DNA of 64,000 nucleotides from Neptuniibacter halophilus (GCF_030295765.1 NZ_AP027292.1:1922001-1986000); one strand, 5' to 3'; counted from the stretch's first letter, positions 52,584-62,282 are shown. Made by a program: numbers and translations. Notes: a model not told the origin generated them from the sequence alone.

Positions 52584-53348
52584 TCAAAGGGGACAATTAG
52601 GCCGGTGGGGATTGCGGTGATAATAACCGCCGTTTCGTTTGATACATTCAGGTGGAATAGTTACCACCTGAATGTGTGTCGACTGGACGGCTGGCGGCTG
52701 TGAATTTGTTACTTGTGCCGGTGCCTGAGTCACAGGGGGATTGCTCGTCTGAGGTGATTGCTGTGATTGTTGGACGGCGAGCGATGCTGCTGCATGACTT
52801 GTAACTGGCGTTCCCGGATTCAGGGTAGAGGCGGTTGTGCTACCCGTCGGTGAGGGCGTTTCTGCTGCCGGGCTGGAATGAGCAGGGGGCTGGGTGTTGC
52901 CCGAGGGTTGTGGATCCGCGAGCCAGACACTGAGCATAGTCCGGTTGTAATAGCCATGAATCCAGCTCTCGGGTAGGTGCTTACGCGCTTCGTCAATGAT
53001 AAAGCGACCGTCAGCATCTGAGGCCATAAATACGGCAATAGGGCGGTTACTGCCGCTAATGGCGGTCTGGGTAAGAAAGTGCGGGGTTTTTAAGAGTTCC
53101 GGGTTCAGCTTCAGGGGTGCAGGCCATAATCCTGATTGCGGCGGGGTCTGTAACTGAGCCGGCCAGTTTGCCTGACTTATTTCGATGGCTACGCGCTCAC
53201 GCAGAGTTTCAATTTTTTCAATCAGATCCACCGACTTGGCCGAATGGATATAACGTTGATAAGTCGGAACAGCAATCGCGGCCAATATGCCGATGACAGC
53301 AATCACCAGCATCAGCTCGATCAGAGTAAAGCCTGTATTCTTCTGCAT
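52584..53348 (-). CDS. Type IV pilin-like protein with Pro/Thr/Ser/Gln-rich tail
   Basis: A 254-residue pseudopilin. The prepilin signal QKNTGFTLIELMLVIAVIGI shows the G/F cleavage site, Glu at +5 and the hydrophobic helix. Residues about 25-150 form a small pilin head. The last 100 residues are low-complexity (Pro, Ser, Thr, Gln, Ala) and end in a short Cys/His/Arg-rich tip (ECIKRNGGYYHRNPHRPNC). The tail is unusual for a pilin and could be an adhesive or glycosylated stalk. The start ATG has GGAG upstream; two longer starts are possible. It is the first gene of the pilus locus. Confidence 0.82.
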   Translation of the reverse strand: MQKNTGFTLIELMLVIAVIGILAAIAVPTYQRYIHSAKSVDLIEKIETLRERVAIEISQANWPAQLQTPPQSGLWPAPLKLNPELLKTPHFLTQTAISGSNRPIAVFMASDADGRFIIDEARKHLPESWIHGYYNRTMLSVWLADPQPSGNTQPPAHSSPAAETPSPTGSTTASTLNPGTPVTSHAAASLAVQQSQQSPQTSNPPVTQAPAQVTNSQPPAVQSTHIQVVTIPPECIKRNGGYYHRNPHRPNCPL

Positions 53349-53609
53349 AGATGGATACTCCATTTTCACCCTGCGAGAACAAGAATCAGTTTTTCACAAG
53401 GAAAATGTAGCATGAATTAGCCCGTGTGAAACCAGATAGAGGTTAGCCCATTAGTTCCAATACAACGGAGTAGAGCTGTTTCTCCTGGGTGGATCATTAA
53501 GATGATGGCGTTTTAATAGTCCCAGACTGCAACGCTATAAAAACATAAGGACAAACCGATCTCTGTTTGCTAGCTTTGTACAACATAATGATAAATACAG
53601 GGTTTAAGC

Positions 53610-53942
53610 GTGGGCAGTTTGTTTGAATTTACCGACGAGCATGGGCGTGGCGCTACCATCAGCTTGCCTATACAGTGCGGTGAAAATCTCTGTACACCGT
53701 TAAAAAATCAGTGCTTGTCTCACCTGCAGGGCGGGATCTCGGTAACGCTGGATCTGAGCCAGACCGAGGCGCTGGATAAGGTGCTGCTGGGCTGTTTTCT
53801 GGAATTGAATGAGATAGCCGCGCAGTACGAATGCCGCTTTAGTCTGTTGAACCCTCACGGGGCTGTGCTCGAGCTGTTGCATCGGCTTCACTTTGAGCAA
53901 CTGATGACTCTGAACCATTCGCCCGTCACCTACGAGATCTGA
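53610..53942 (+). CDS. STAS-like domain protein (low confidence)
   Basis: A 110-residue protein with a GTG start (AGGG 7 bases upstream). The segment ISVTLDLSQTEALDKVLLGCFLELNEIA, the central alternation of strands and helices, and LLNPHGAVLELLHRL resemble an anti-sigma-factor antagonist (STAS) fold. The resemblance is weak. It is unrelated in strand to the neighbouring pilus genes. Confidence 0.5.
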   Translation: MGSLFEFTDEHGRGATISLPIQCGENLCTPLKNQCLSHLQGGISVTLDLSQTEALDKVLLGCFLELNEIAAQYECRFSLLNPHGAVLELLHRLHFEQLMTLNHSPVTYEI

Positions 53943-53984
53943 CAGCGTTCTACCCGCCAGATCACCTGTTTACCGTTTGCCGCT

Positions 53985-54275
53985 TTATTTCAGTTCTACT
54001 TCAACAAACGCAAACTCGTAATCGTTAGCATTAATCACGTTGTGCTTTACCCCGGCTGTTCTGAAATAGGACTGGCCGAGCTTCAGTGCGCTGCGGCTCT
54101 CGCCTTCGGCGGTTTCCAGTAACAGATCACCGTCAAGTCCGGGGATGACGATATAGTCATGGCCATGCTGATGCCAGCCGGTTTCAGCGCCGGGCGGGAA
54201 CCGCCACTCCGTGACAATCACGCGGTCATTTTCAATTTGCAGGGTAGGTTGTGCTTTGGGTCTTGCTGTAGTCAT
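53985..54275 (-). CDS. Cupin domain protein
   Basis: A 96-residue single-domain cupin. The metal-binding cupin motif is visible: GAETGWHQHGHDYIV with two histidines, and VKHNVIN with a third. It may act as a small dioxygenase-like enzyme or a binding protein. GAGGAG lies 7 bases before the ATG. Confidence 0.85.
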   Translation of the reverse strand: MTTARPKAQPTLQIENDRVIVTEWRFPPGAETGWHQHGHDYIVIPGLDGDLLLETAEGESRSALKLGQSYFRTAGVKHNVINANDYEFAFVEVELK

Positions 54276-54458
54276 GGGTCACTCCTCTGAGGCAGACCGG
54301 GGTGGGCGATTGCTTTTGCATGGGTACCCCGAATCGATGTTGTCTGTAATCCACAGAGCAAAACGGATGCCAGAGCAGGAATGCCCGGTTTATGTGCCGA
54401 AACTTTGAAAGACAGGCGCGGATAACGCTCAAACGGCTTGTTGGAGAGCGCTCATCGC

Positions 54459-54716
54459 TCACCGGGGCTCGTGCTTTTTCATGGTTGCGAGGATCTGATC
54501 GTACAGGGAGATCAGCTTATCCAGATCCTGAATGCAGCCCCGTATCAGAATAAATACCGGTAACAGGCAGGCAGCGATGATCAGATACAGTTGTACCATC
54601 AGGTGCTCTGCAGTGACCGCGCCGAGGATCAGGGCCAGTAAAACACAGAGACAGAGGAGTTGTTCGCCGGTGCTGAGGTTTTTCAGGCACAGATAAAAGC
54701 TTCGGATCAGGTGCAT
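54459..54716 (-). CDS. Small two-helix membrane protein
   Basis: An 85-residue protein with two membrane helices (LCLCVLLALILGAVTAEH; LYLIIAACLLPVFILIRG) and a short coiled tail. GAGGAG lies 8 bases before the ATG. I do not recognise a family. Upstream lies an imperfect palindrome, TGCAA at 54757 and TTGCA at 54774, which may be an operator. Confidence 0.6.
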   Translation of the reverse strand: MHLIRSFYLCLKNLSTGEQLLCLCVLLALILGAVTAEHLMVQLYLIIAACLLPVFILIRGCIQDLDKLISLYDQILATMKKHEPR

Positions 54717-54901
54717 CGCTTCTCTCCTCACTGGCTGAATGGATAATTTATATATATGCAACGTATATACATATTGCAACCGGGCTGGTAGCAGGATGCA
54801 GTCAGGGCTTGCGGATTTTACGCTTGGGATCAGGACGGCCGGGTTGCTATGATGGGGTGCCCCGGGAGTACCCCGGGACTTTAAACAGGAAAGGACTGAA
54901 A

Positions 54902-55078
54902 ATGAAAAAGCTGACGAAACTCACGGTTGCTCTGCTCTTTGCTCTGCCATTGCTGACCCTGCAGGGCTGCTCACCTGAAGTGGGTTCAAAAGAGTGGTGT
55001 GCAGAACTGAAAGAGAAGCCTAAGGGCGACTGGAGCGCCAATGAGCTGAAGGACTTTACCAAGCACTGCATTCTCTGA
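54902..55078 (+). CDS. Small lipoprotein (DUF3012-like)
   Basis: A 58-residue lipoprotein. The signal KKLTKLTVALLFALPLLTLQ ends in the lipobox LQGC. The mature part is short and contains two further cysteines, with EWCAELKEKPKGDWSANELK typical of the DUF3012 family. The ribosome site AAAGGA lies 6 bases before the ATG. Confidence 0.8.
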   Translation: MKKLTKLTVALLFALPLLTLQGCSPEVGSKEWCAELKEKPKGDWSANELKDFTKHCIL

Positions 55079-55085
55079 TTTTGCA

Positions 55086-55116
55086 GTCAAACCAGACCGG
55101 TGTGGTCTGGTTTGAC
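55086..55116. terminator. 13-base stem-loop after the lipoprotein gene
   Basis: A perfect 13-base stem (GTCAAACCAGACC and its complement) with a 5-base loop lies eight bases after the stop codon. It lacks a T run, so it may be a terminator of the weak kind or an RNA-stability hairpin. Confidence 0.5.
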
Positions 55117-55181
55117 GAATGCCCCCCGTCTGAACTTTACTTGGTAGTATTGTCGCGCTCGCTGCAGCTCCGGAGGGAAAG

Positions 55182-56474
55182 GTGTTGGATATCAGAGTGG
55201 AAGTGGCCGCCGAAACGGTTGTTGGCATGGATGTGGATGTTGGCCGCGCAGCACACACCCTGACTAAAGCGCTGGATTATGTTGGCATTGACGACAAAAG
55301 TCATGGCCGCCGAGTCGGTCTGATCTGTCACCGGATAGCGCATCTGCTGGGCTGGAATCGTCAGCGCCGCCATTTCAGTTTGCTGGCGGGTATGTTGCAT
55401 GACTGCGGCGTTTCATCCACGTCGGTGCATAAGAAACTGGTGGATGAGATGGAGTGGCAGGGGGCGGAACAGCATTGTATCCGCGGCGATAAGTTTCTCC
55501 GTAGTTTTCCACCGTTTCAGGCTTATGCTCCGGCGATTCGTTATCACCACACCCGTTGGGCGTCTTTGCCGGATACCCTTGATCCGGAAACCCGTGAATA
55601 TGCCAATCTGATCTTTCTCGCTGACCGGCTCGATGTACGCTATGCGGTGTTTGTCAGTGAACACCCCTATCATCAGGTGTTGTTACAGCGCCATGAATTG
55701 CTCGACGATCTGCTGCCTTATGTGGGTACGCTATTTTCGGAAACGCTCTATCAGGCGCTGCGGGTCGCGGCCGAGAAAGACAGCTTCTGGCTGGAGCTGC
55801 GCGATGAATATCTGGATGAGGCAATCTTTGAGACGCTGGATTCCGGGGATTATAAGATCTCGCTGAATTTTAATGAGATCGAAGCGCTCGGGGAGCTGAT
55901 CTCTCAGGTAGTGGACGCCAAAAGCCCGTTTACCCACTACCACAGCCTGCGCGTGGCAGACCTGGCTTATACGCTGGCCGGGCTGGCCGGAGTCGGGTCT
56001 TACGATGCCCGGCTGTTGCGTATTGCCGGCTTACTCCATGATGTGGGTAAGTTGCGCACCCCGGATGAAATTCTGGAAAAGGCGGGGCCTCTGTCGGCCG
56101 ATGAGGCTGCGCAGATGCACAGCCACCCGCTGGACAGTAAGCGGGTTTTGCAGGCCATCTTCCCTGATACTCCGATTGCCCGCTGGGCCTCTGAACATCA
56201 TGAAAAACTGGATGGCTCCGGTTATCCCTTTGGCTGGCATGCTGAACAGATCGACCTGCCCACCCGGATTCTCTGTATTGCGGATATCTTTCAGGCACTT
56301 TGTCAGAAGCGCCCCTACCGGGATCGGCTGAGTGTGGATGAGGTGTTGCAGATAATGGACAGCATGGCTGCGAAAGGGCAGATTGATCTGAACGTGTATA
56401 CACTGTTACAGGAACACCGGCAGCGGCTTTATGCTATTGCCGTCAGTGCCGGGGCTCAGATATATGAGCCCTAG
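55182..56474 (+). CDS. HD-GYP domain protein with duplicated HD region, probable c-di-GMP phosphodiesterase
   Basis: A 430-residue protein. The C-terminal half is an HD-GYP phosphodiesterase domain with LHDVGKL, HHEKLDGSGYP and the later DIFQALCQKRPYR. The N-terminal half also contains an HD-type unit (AGMLHDCGVSS, RYHHTRWASLP) without the GYP motif. This duplication is typical of one HD-GYP subgroup. Activity against c-di-GMP is predicted for the C-terminal half. It starts with GTG after GGAGG (5 bases). Confidence 0.9.
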   Translation: MLDIRVEVAAETVVGMDVDVGRAAHTLTKALDYVGIDDKSHGRRVGLICHRIAHLLGWNRQRRHFSLLAGMLHDCGVSSTSVHKKLVDEMEWQGAEQHCIRGDKFLRSFPPFQAYAPAIRYHHTRWASLPDTLDPETREYANLIFLADRLDVRYAVFVSEHPYHQVLLQRHELLDDLLPYVGTLFSETLYQALRVAAEKDSFWLELRDEYLDEAIFETLDSGDYKISLNFNEIEALGELISQVVDAKSPFTHYHSLRVADLAYTLAGLAGVGSYDARLLRIAGLLHDVGKLRTPDEILEKAGPLSADEAAQMHSHPLDSKRVLQAIFPDTPIARWASEHHEKLDGSGYPFGWHAEQIDLPTRILCIADIFQALCQKRPYRDRLSVDEVLQIMDSMAAKGQIDLNVYTLLQEHRQRLYAIAVSAGAQIYEP

Positions 56475-56489
56475 CCCTGTTTCGCGCTG

Positions 56490-56891
56490 TCAGTGGATCA
56501 GGCCTTTAGCCAGAAACATCAGACGGAGCCTTTCGGCCAGCTCTATCTCCAGATGGCGTAGCTGCTCCGGGTCATCCGGATGAGAAAAATCCCAGCGGAT
56601 GTGCTCCCGGTCTGAAGCCAGTTCAGGAATGGCCTGATGGCTCTTATCGCAGAGCGTAATAATCATATCAAAATGCTGGTCAGCCAACGTTTCCAGTTGA
56701 GTGGATTGTAAGGGCTGCGCCTGCTTGTTGATCCCTGCAGCCCATTGCTGAATAAATTCCGGAACCGGTGTCGGCTCGATGCCTGCGCTGACCGCGGTGA
56801 CATTTCCCTTTCCCAGATGGTTTGCCAGAATCATCGCTATCTGGGAGCGAATCGCATTATGACGACAGACAAATAAAATATTCACAGGCAT
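56490..56891 (-). CDS. Low-molecular-weight phosphatase/ArsC-type protein
   Basis: A 133-residue protein of the low-molecular-weight tyrosine phosphatase fold. The P-loop is CRHNAIRS (CX5R) at the N-terminus, and the acid segment FSHPDDPEQ near the C-terminus. One resolving-type cysteine (LCDKS) is seen, but not the full cysteine triad of thioredoxin-linked ArsC. Either a protein phosphatase or an arsenate reductase is possible. Confidence 0.75.
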   Translation of the reverse strand: MPVNILFVCRHNAIRSQIAMILANHLGKGNVTAVSAGIEPTPVPEFIQQWAAGINKQAQPLQSTQLETLADQHFDMIITLCDKSHQAIPELASDREHIRWDFSHPDDPEQLRHLEIELAERLRLMFLAKGLIH

Positions 56892-56963
56892 ATCCCTATT
56901 CTTCTTATGTTGCGCTGAATCTGGTTGGAGTATAGGCCAGGGATACAGCCATCGGAAGAGGTA

Positions 56964-59900
56964 TCAACGGGCCGGGATACGGCTGCTGAACAGCTTCTCA
57001 AACTCGGCTGCCGGCAAGGGTTTACCAAGATAAAAACCTTGTAACAGATCACAGTGCTGGCTTTGCAGGAACTGATACTGCGCTTCAGTTTCGATCCCTT
57101 CGGCGGTGACACTCAGCCCCAGTTGGTGAGCCATGGCGATGGTCGCCGTGACCAGAATCTGAGCATCTTTATTGGCTGGCAGCTCCATCACAAATGAGCG
57201 GTCAATCTTCAGGTTGTTAAACGGGAAGGTCTTCAGATAGTTGAGAGAAGAGTAGCCGGTACCAAAGTCATCCATCGACAGCCTGACCCCGAGCGCTGAG
57301 ATCTCATTCAGGGTCTGACTCAGTTCTGGTGTGGCCTCAATCAGCAGGCCTTCCGTGACTTCAATCACCAGATGCCGGGCGGGCAGGTCATGGCGCTCCA
57401 GCGCATATCGCAGATCATCCACCAGATTATTGCCTTTAAACTGCCTTGGCGAGACATTAACGGAGATAGAAAAGTGGCTATGGCCCTGATCGATCCATTT
57501 TCGGGCCTGACCACAGGCCTGCTCCAGTACCCAGCGGCCAATCGGAATAATCAGGCCGGTCTGTTCGGTCAATGGGATAAATTCGGTGGGTGATACCATT
57601 CCCAGCGTAGGGGAGTGCCAGCGCAGCAGGGTTTCTGCGCCACTGATCCTGGCTTCGCCGCCATTGCTACTGATCAGTGGCTGAAACGCCAGACTGAACT
57701 CGCCATTATCCAGTGCATCACGAAGATTATTATCCAGTTCGAGTTGCCGGGTGGCGATATCGTTCATCTCCTGAGTGTAGTAATGGAAGCGGTTTCGCCC
57801 ATCCTTTTTCGCCTTGTACATGCCGATATCTGCCGCCCGCAGCAGTGCCGGGAAATCATCCGCATCATCAGGGTAGATGGAGATACCGATGCTGGTGGTG
57901 ACTACCAGTTGCTTGTTCTGCACATCAAACGGTTGTGAGAACTGTTCCAGAATCTGCTCAGCTACCAGTTCAGCCTGTTCCGGGGTTTGCAGTTCGTCAA
58001 GCAGGATCAGAAACTCATCGCCCCCTTGCCGGGCCAGTGTATGGTGGGGTTCCAGACAGTGTTTCAGACGCTGGGTGGCCTGTTGCAGCAGGCGGTCGCC
58101 GACGTCGTGACCGAGACTGTCGTTGACCTTCTTGAAGCCATCCAGATCAACAAACATCAGCGCCAGCTTCTGCTGGTGGCGGTCAGCGGCGCGGATGGCC
58201 TGTTCCGCCCGGTCTTTGGCCAGAAAACGGTTAGGAATATGGGTTAACAGATCATACTGAGCCTGATAGAGAATATGTTCTTCCTGCTCCTTCTGGCGGC
58301 TGATATCGCGAATCGAAAGCACGTTATACAGGCCGTCTTCAAACTGCATACTGGCGCTGGTGATCTCCGCCGGGAACAGGCTGCCGTCGCGGCGTTGCAG
58401 CGTCAGTTCAAAACTCTGATTACGTCCGGATTCTGTGATGATCTTCTGCAGGGTTTCCGGGCTGAAAATGTGACTGAGTGACTTTGAAACCAGATCTTCC
58501 CGGCGTTCGCCGATGATGCTGCAGAACGACTGGTTTACATCGATGATGTTCTGGTTACTGTGAATTAACAGCCCCTCGGCGACCAGATCGGAGAGCTGGC
58601 GGAAACGGAATTCACTGGCACTGAGTTTTTTCTGTACCTCAAGCTGCTTGCGGATATCACGGAAGGAAGCTGCGCGGGCAGCGCGTCCCTCCCACAGCAC
58701 TGAACGGCCGGTGACAATTACCGGAATGATTTCACCCTGACGGGTTTTGACCTTGGCCTGATAAGGCTGTTCTGAGCCCTGCCGGATATGCTTCAGTGCT
58801 GTTTCCAGACTCTTCGGGGTGAAGAGATCGCGTGCATCCAGATTGAGAAACTCCTCGTGGGTGTAGCCCAGCAGTGCCTCAGCCTGACGATTTACGTCGA
58901 CAATCCCCTGTTTGTTATGGATCAGGATCACTTCCGAGCTGACCTGTTCAAAGCGCTGCAGACGATCTTCGCTCTGTTCGAGCTGGCGCTGATAACGCTG
59001 GCTGGTCACCATGCTGGTTTGCAGCCGCTGATATAACTTAAAAACCGCAACCAGGGTGAAAATGAACAGCAGAAGCAGTATCCCCAGTGCCGAGCGATGC
59101 TGCCCGAGCTGGCTCTGGGTGTGGTAGTTGTCGGGCAGCAACAGATACGCGATGGACCAGCCCGGCAGTGCGTCGATGGTTTGCTGCTCCAGCAGGTAGG
59201 TGCTTTTATCAGGCGCGCTGGCCTGACCGACAGCATTGCTCTGGAAGCCCAGTGTTTCCGGAAGCGTATCGCCAAACTGACGAGACTCGGCGATCTGCAT
59301 CTGCTGGCGCTCAGTCATCGGGAACAGGGTTTTATATAACCAGCCGGCTTCATTGGAGGCGAAGATCACGCCGTTGGGGTCCATCAATGCGGCCTGTCCG
59401 GTCAGCTCAGAAAAGTAGCTTTCGATCAGGCCGGGTTCGTATTTGATGACGCTGACGCCGATCACCTTCTGATGACTGGAGTAAACCGGGCTGCTGAAAT
59501 AGATGCCGCGCTTTTTAGTGGTCACTCCCAGCGCCAGATGAACACTGGGGATACCCTGAAGAGCCTGTTTAAAATAGGGACGGAAACTGTAGTTGTTACC
59601 CGTGAGTGAGCGTTTTCCGAGTCGGTTATCGACCAGTGTCAGCCCCTCGGAATTCATCAGGTAGCAGATCGAAGCCTGCAGGGTTTCACAGTAACGCTTA
59701 TGCAGCAGGTGGATCTGATGCCACTCGGACGCCGGAGCGCCCTGTTCGAGATAGTCGCGCAGTTCACCCTCACCCGCCAGAAGGCTGACGGAGTGGCTGC
59801 GGTTGCGAATAAAGGCATTGGTCTGGCTGGCCAGCAGCTTGGTTACGTTGAGGCTGTGCGCCCGGGCTTCCAGCTCGGTCTGCGAGAACAGGTTCAGATA

Positions 59901-60008
59901 AACCAGACCGGCACCGAAAGCCACCAGTATCAGCGGCAGGATAATCAGCGCCAGCAAGACCCGGGTGGGGTTGGAATGTTTGATAGGAAGTTGAACGTTA
60001 TCTGCCAA
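56964..60008 (-). CDS. Membrane CACHE-PAS-PAS-GGDEF-EAL protein
   Basis: A 1014-residue membrane signalling protein. The first membrane helix (LLALIILPLILVAFGAGLVY) is followed by a periplasmic dCACHE-like domain (YFSSPVYSSHQKVIGVSV), then a second helix (ALGILLLLFIFTLVAVFKLY), two PAS domains, a GGDEF domain and an EAL domain. GGDEF is intact (RQGGDEF) and no I-site is present. The EAL motif reads ETLLR, but DDFGTGYSS and AEGIE are present. It may act as a cyclase, a phosphodiesterase or both. The start is TTG with CAGG upstream. Confidence 0.9.
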   Translation of the reverse strand: MADNVQLPIKHSNPTRVLLALIILPLILVAFGAGLVYLNLFSQTELEARAHSLNVTKLLASQTNAFIRNRSHSVSLLAGEGELRDYLEQGAPASEWHQIHLLHKRYCETLQASICYLMNSEGLTLVDNRLGKRSLTGNNYSFRPYFKQALQGIPSVHLALGVTTKKRGIYFSSPVYSSHQKVIGVSVIKYEPGLIESYFSELTGQAALMDPNGVIFASNEAGWLYKTLFPMTERQQMQIAESRQFGDTLPETLGFQSNAVGQASAPDKSTYLLEQQTIDALPGWSIAYLLLPDNYHTQSQLGQHRSALGILLLLFIFTLVAVFKLYQRLQTSMVTSQRYQRQLEQSEDRLQRFEQVSSEVILIHNKQGIVDVNRQAEALLGYTHEEFLNLDARDLFTPKSLETALKHIRQGSEQPYQAKVKTRQGEIIPVIVTGRSVLWEGRAARAASFRDIRKQLEVQKKLSASEFRFRQLSDLVAEGLLIHSNQNIIDVNQSFCSIIGERREDLVSKSLSHIFSPETLQKIITESGRNQSFELTLQRRDGSLFPAEITSASMQFEDGLYNVLSIRDISRQKEQEEHILYQAQYDLLTHIPNRFLAKDRAEQAIRAADRHQQKLALMFVDLDGFKKVNDSLGHDVGDRLLQQATQRLKHCLEPHHTLARQGGDEFLILLDELQTPEQAELVAEQILEQFSQPFDVQNKQLVVTTSIGISIYPDDADDFPALLRAADIGMYKAKKDGRNRFHYYTQEMNDIATRQLELDNNLRDALDNGEFSLAFQPLISSNGGEARISGAETLLRWHSPTLGMVSPTEFIPLTEQTGLIIPIGRWVLEQACGQARKWIDQGHSHFSISVNVSPRQFKGNNLVDDLRYALERHDLPARHLVIEVTEGLLIEATPELSQTLNEISALGVRLSMDDFGTGYSSLNYLKTFPFNNLKIDRSFVMELPANKDAQILVTATIAMAHQLGLSVTAEGIETEAQYQFLQSQHCDLLQGFYLGKPLPAAEFEKLFSSRIPAR

Positions 60009-60250
60009 GGTAAGCCTGCTACAACGGATTTTATTTTTATGGGCGGGCGGCTGCCAGGTTGATCACTCAGATTAATCTACTTTAGAACCGGGATCTCGCT
60101 GCCGCAACAGAGCGGGCGAATATCTTACCGGGGATTTGTTCTGGGTCATGATTCTCCCCTTCAGGGTTTCGGGCCTGGCTTCAGGATCTGACTGATTAAC
60201 CACAGTTAATAACAGTTACCTATAAGATTCAATAGGTTAAAAGTTCAGTT

Positions 60251-61189
60251 TCAGGAGCGCAGGGGGGAACTCTGCTGTGGACAGTCTGTGCTGAAGCAAC
60301 AGGTCTGATTGCGGCCGGCGGCTTTGGCCTGATACATGGCCGTATCTGCTTTTTTCAGCAGCGTTTCGATCTGTTCGCCCGGTTCCAGCCGGGTCAGGCC
60401 AAAGGAGGCAGTCACAACCATGCTCTGCTCCTGAAAGTGCATCTGGTTAGCAGCCAGCCGCAGCCTGACCCGCTCGATGACCTGAAGTGCATCGTCCATG
60501 CTCATATCGGGCAGAATAAACAGAAACTCTTCGCCGCCAATCCGGGCTACGGAGTCGTGACGCCGGATGCTCTTCTGGAACAGGCTGGCAGTATGCTGCA
60601 ATACCCTGTCGCCCACGTCGTGCCCGAACTGATCGTTCACTTTCTTAAAATGATCAATATCGGCGAGGGCAACACAGCAGGTGTTTGCTTCCGGGCTGTT
60701 ACTGATCTGACAGATCTGCCCGGAGAGAATGGTCATGATGCTCTTGCGGTTGAGCAGATTGGTCAGTGGGTCGAACTGCTGCTGGCTGGCTACGGCAAAT
60801 TCGAGTAGTTGCAGGATGTTATTGAAAAACAGCCGTTGAATGTCGAGAAATTCGGCATAACGTTCGCGGTTAAACTGACCGTTCTGATCGAAGTCCAGTA
60901 ACAGGTTGCGTGCACTCTGGTGGAGCTGTTGGTGCAGGGTTTCGATTTCTATACAGGTAGGGTTGTGAAAGGTCTCATCACGCAGCAGTTGTTCGATCCA
61001 GCCACCAAAATGACAATGCTGGTGGGCATCGGCTGCGGTAAAGGATGGTTCATCGATTGATTCCCGTGCCGCAATGGCGAGATTTATCCGCTGTAACCAG
61101 AGGTGGTGCTCGGCAAGCGCATGTTTGATCTGTTCCGAGAATCGGGCAAAGGCCTGATGGTCGATCCGTTCTAAGAGTGACTCCAGCAT
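60251..61189 (-). CDS. CZB-GGDEF diguanylate cyclase (DgcZ-like)
   Basis: A 312-residue cytoplasmic enzyme. The N-terminal CZB (zinc-binding) domain (about 20-130) has an early His (EHHLW), the CHFGGW motif and HxxxH (LHQQLHQSA). The GGDEF domain (about 140-300) reads RIGGEEF, with an intact I-site RRHD five residues earlier. The architecture matches DgcZ (YdeH) of E. coli, a zinc-inhibited cyclase. It should synthesise c-di-GMP under zinc limitation; this is inferred. Confidence 0.92.
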   Translation of the reverse strand: MLESLLERIDHQAFARFSEQIKHALAEHHLWLQRINLAIAARESIDEPSFTAADAHQHCHFGGWIEQLLRDETFHNPTCIEIETLHQQLHQSARNLLLDFDQNGQFNRERYAEFLDIQRLFFNNILQLLEFAVASQQQFDPLTNLLNRKSIMTILSGQICQISNSPEANTCCVALADIDHFKKVNDQFGHDVGDRVLQHTASLFQKSIRRHDSVARIGGEEFLFILPDMSMDDALQVIERVRLRLAANQMHFQEQSMVVTASFGLTRLEPGEQIETLLKKADTAMYQAKAAGRNQTCCFSTDCPQQSSPLRS

Positions 61190-61292
61190 AACGTTGTAAA
61201 CTTTTCAGCGAGGGCTTATCTCATCCTAGGCGCTGTCTCGCATCGGGTAAACGTAAAGTTGCCCGTTTCAGGCATAAAAAGCCGGTTGAACG

Positions 61293-62282
61293 CTAAAGAT
61301 GGGCCTTTAATTGAGCGAAGACAATTTCCGGGGTCAGGTTGCGGAAGATCTCAGGTTCGACGTTGCTTTCTGCTGCAGGGTAGTCCGCCGCTTTCAGACA
61401 AACCTGGTCTTTGCCGTAGCCACCAACCAGTCCGGGGTCGGTTGGGCCAAACAGAATGATATTCGGAATATCCAGTGCCGCCGCGAGATGGGAGAGACCT
61501 GTGTCGACCGACACGCAGGCTTGCGCATGGGCCAGCACCGCTGCTACCTGATTCAGACTGAGCCGGGGGAGCACTTCGCAGTTTGGGTGGCTCTGTGCCA
61601 GGCGCTCTGCCCGTTGTTGTTCGTTGGCATTACCCCAGGGCAGCTTGATCTTCCAGCCGGCGTCTCCGGCTATCTTAATTAACTGTTGCCAGTAGGGTTC
61701 CGGCCAGTGTTTATCGAACCGGGTGGTACTGTGCTGAAACACCAGATAGGGGCTGTGTGCCTGCTCTGCATCGACAAAGTGATGGCGGATGGAAAAATCC
61801 CCGCGTTCGGCTGGCAGGGGGTAGCCCAGTGCCGCCGCGAACAGTTGCCGAACCCGCTCTACGGCGTGCTGATTTTTAGCCACCGGGATGGGATGATCGT
61901 AAAACCGCGCGGCCAGTGGTTCCCGGGCTGAGCTTTTATCGAGACCAAAGCTGGGGCCTTTGGCCAGCCGTGTCGCCAGAAGGGCGCTTTTCAACAGCCC
62001 CTGAGCGTCGATGACCGCATCATATTCAGTGCGTTGTAACTGTTGCCGGTAGCGCTGCCATTCGCCACCTCGCCAGGTCTGCAGCAGGTTTTTCCGCCAG
62101 CGGCGGATGGCTACCGGAATAACTTCGCCTACCGAACTGTGCCACAAAGGAATTTCGCGGAAGTTCTCTTCGACAACCCAGTCAAATTCAATGCCGGGAA
62201 TGGCTCGGGCAGCATCGGTCAGGGCTGGCAGGGTGTGGATAACATCTCCCATGGAGGAGGTTTTGACGATCAGTACCTTCAT
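61293..62282 (-). CDS. waaC: LPS heptosyltransferase I (WaaC)
   Basis: A 329-residue GT9 glycosyltransferase that adds the first heptose to Kdo2-lipid A. Signatures are MKVLIVKTSSMGDVIHTLPA, the late DTGLSHLAAAL with FGPTDPG, and the H-x-T-F-K-type core. Its ATG overlaps the waaF stop by four bases (ATGA), so the pair is translated together. Symbol and order agree with the standard waaF-waaC arrangement. Confidence 0.92.
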   Translation of the reverse strand: MKVLIVKTSSMGDVIHTLPALTDAARAIPGIEFDWVVEENFREIPLWHSSVGEVIPVAIRRWRKNLLQTWRGGEWQRYRQQLQRTEYDAVIDAQGLLKSALLATRLAKGPSFGLDKSSAREPLAARFYDHPIPVAKNQHAVERVRQLFAAALGYPLPAERGDFSIRHHFVDAEQAHSPYLVFQHSTTRFDKHWPEPYWQQLIKIAGDAGWKIKLPWGNANEQQRAERLAQSHPNCEVLPRLSLNQVAAVLAHAQACVSVDTGLSHLAAALDIPNIILFGPTDPGLVGGYGKDQVCLKAADYPAAESNVEPEIFRNLTPEIVFAQLKAHL

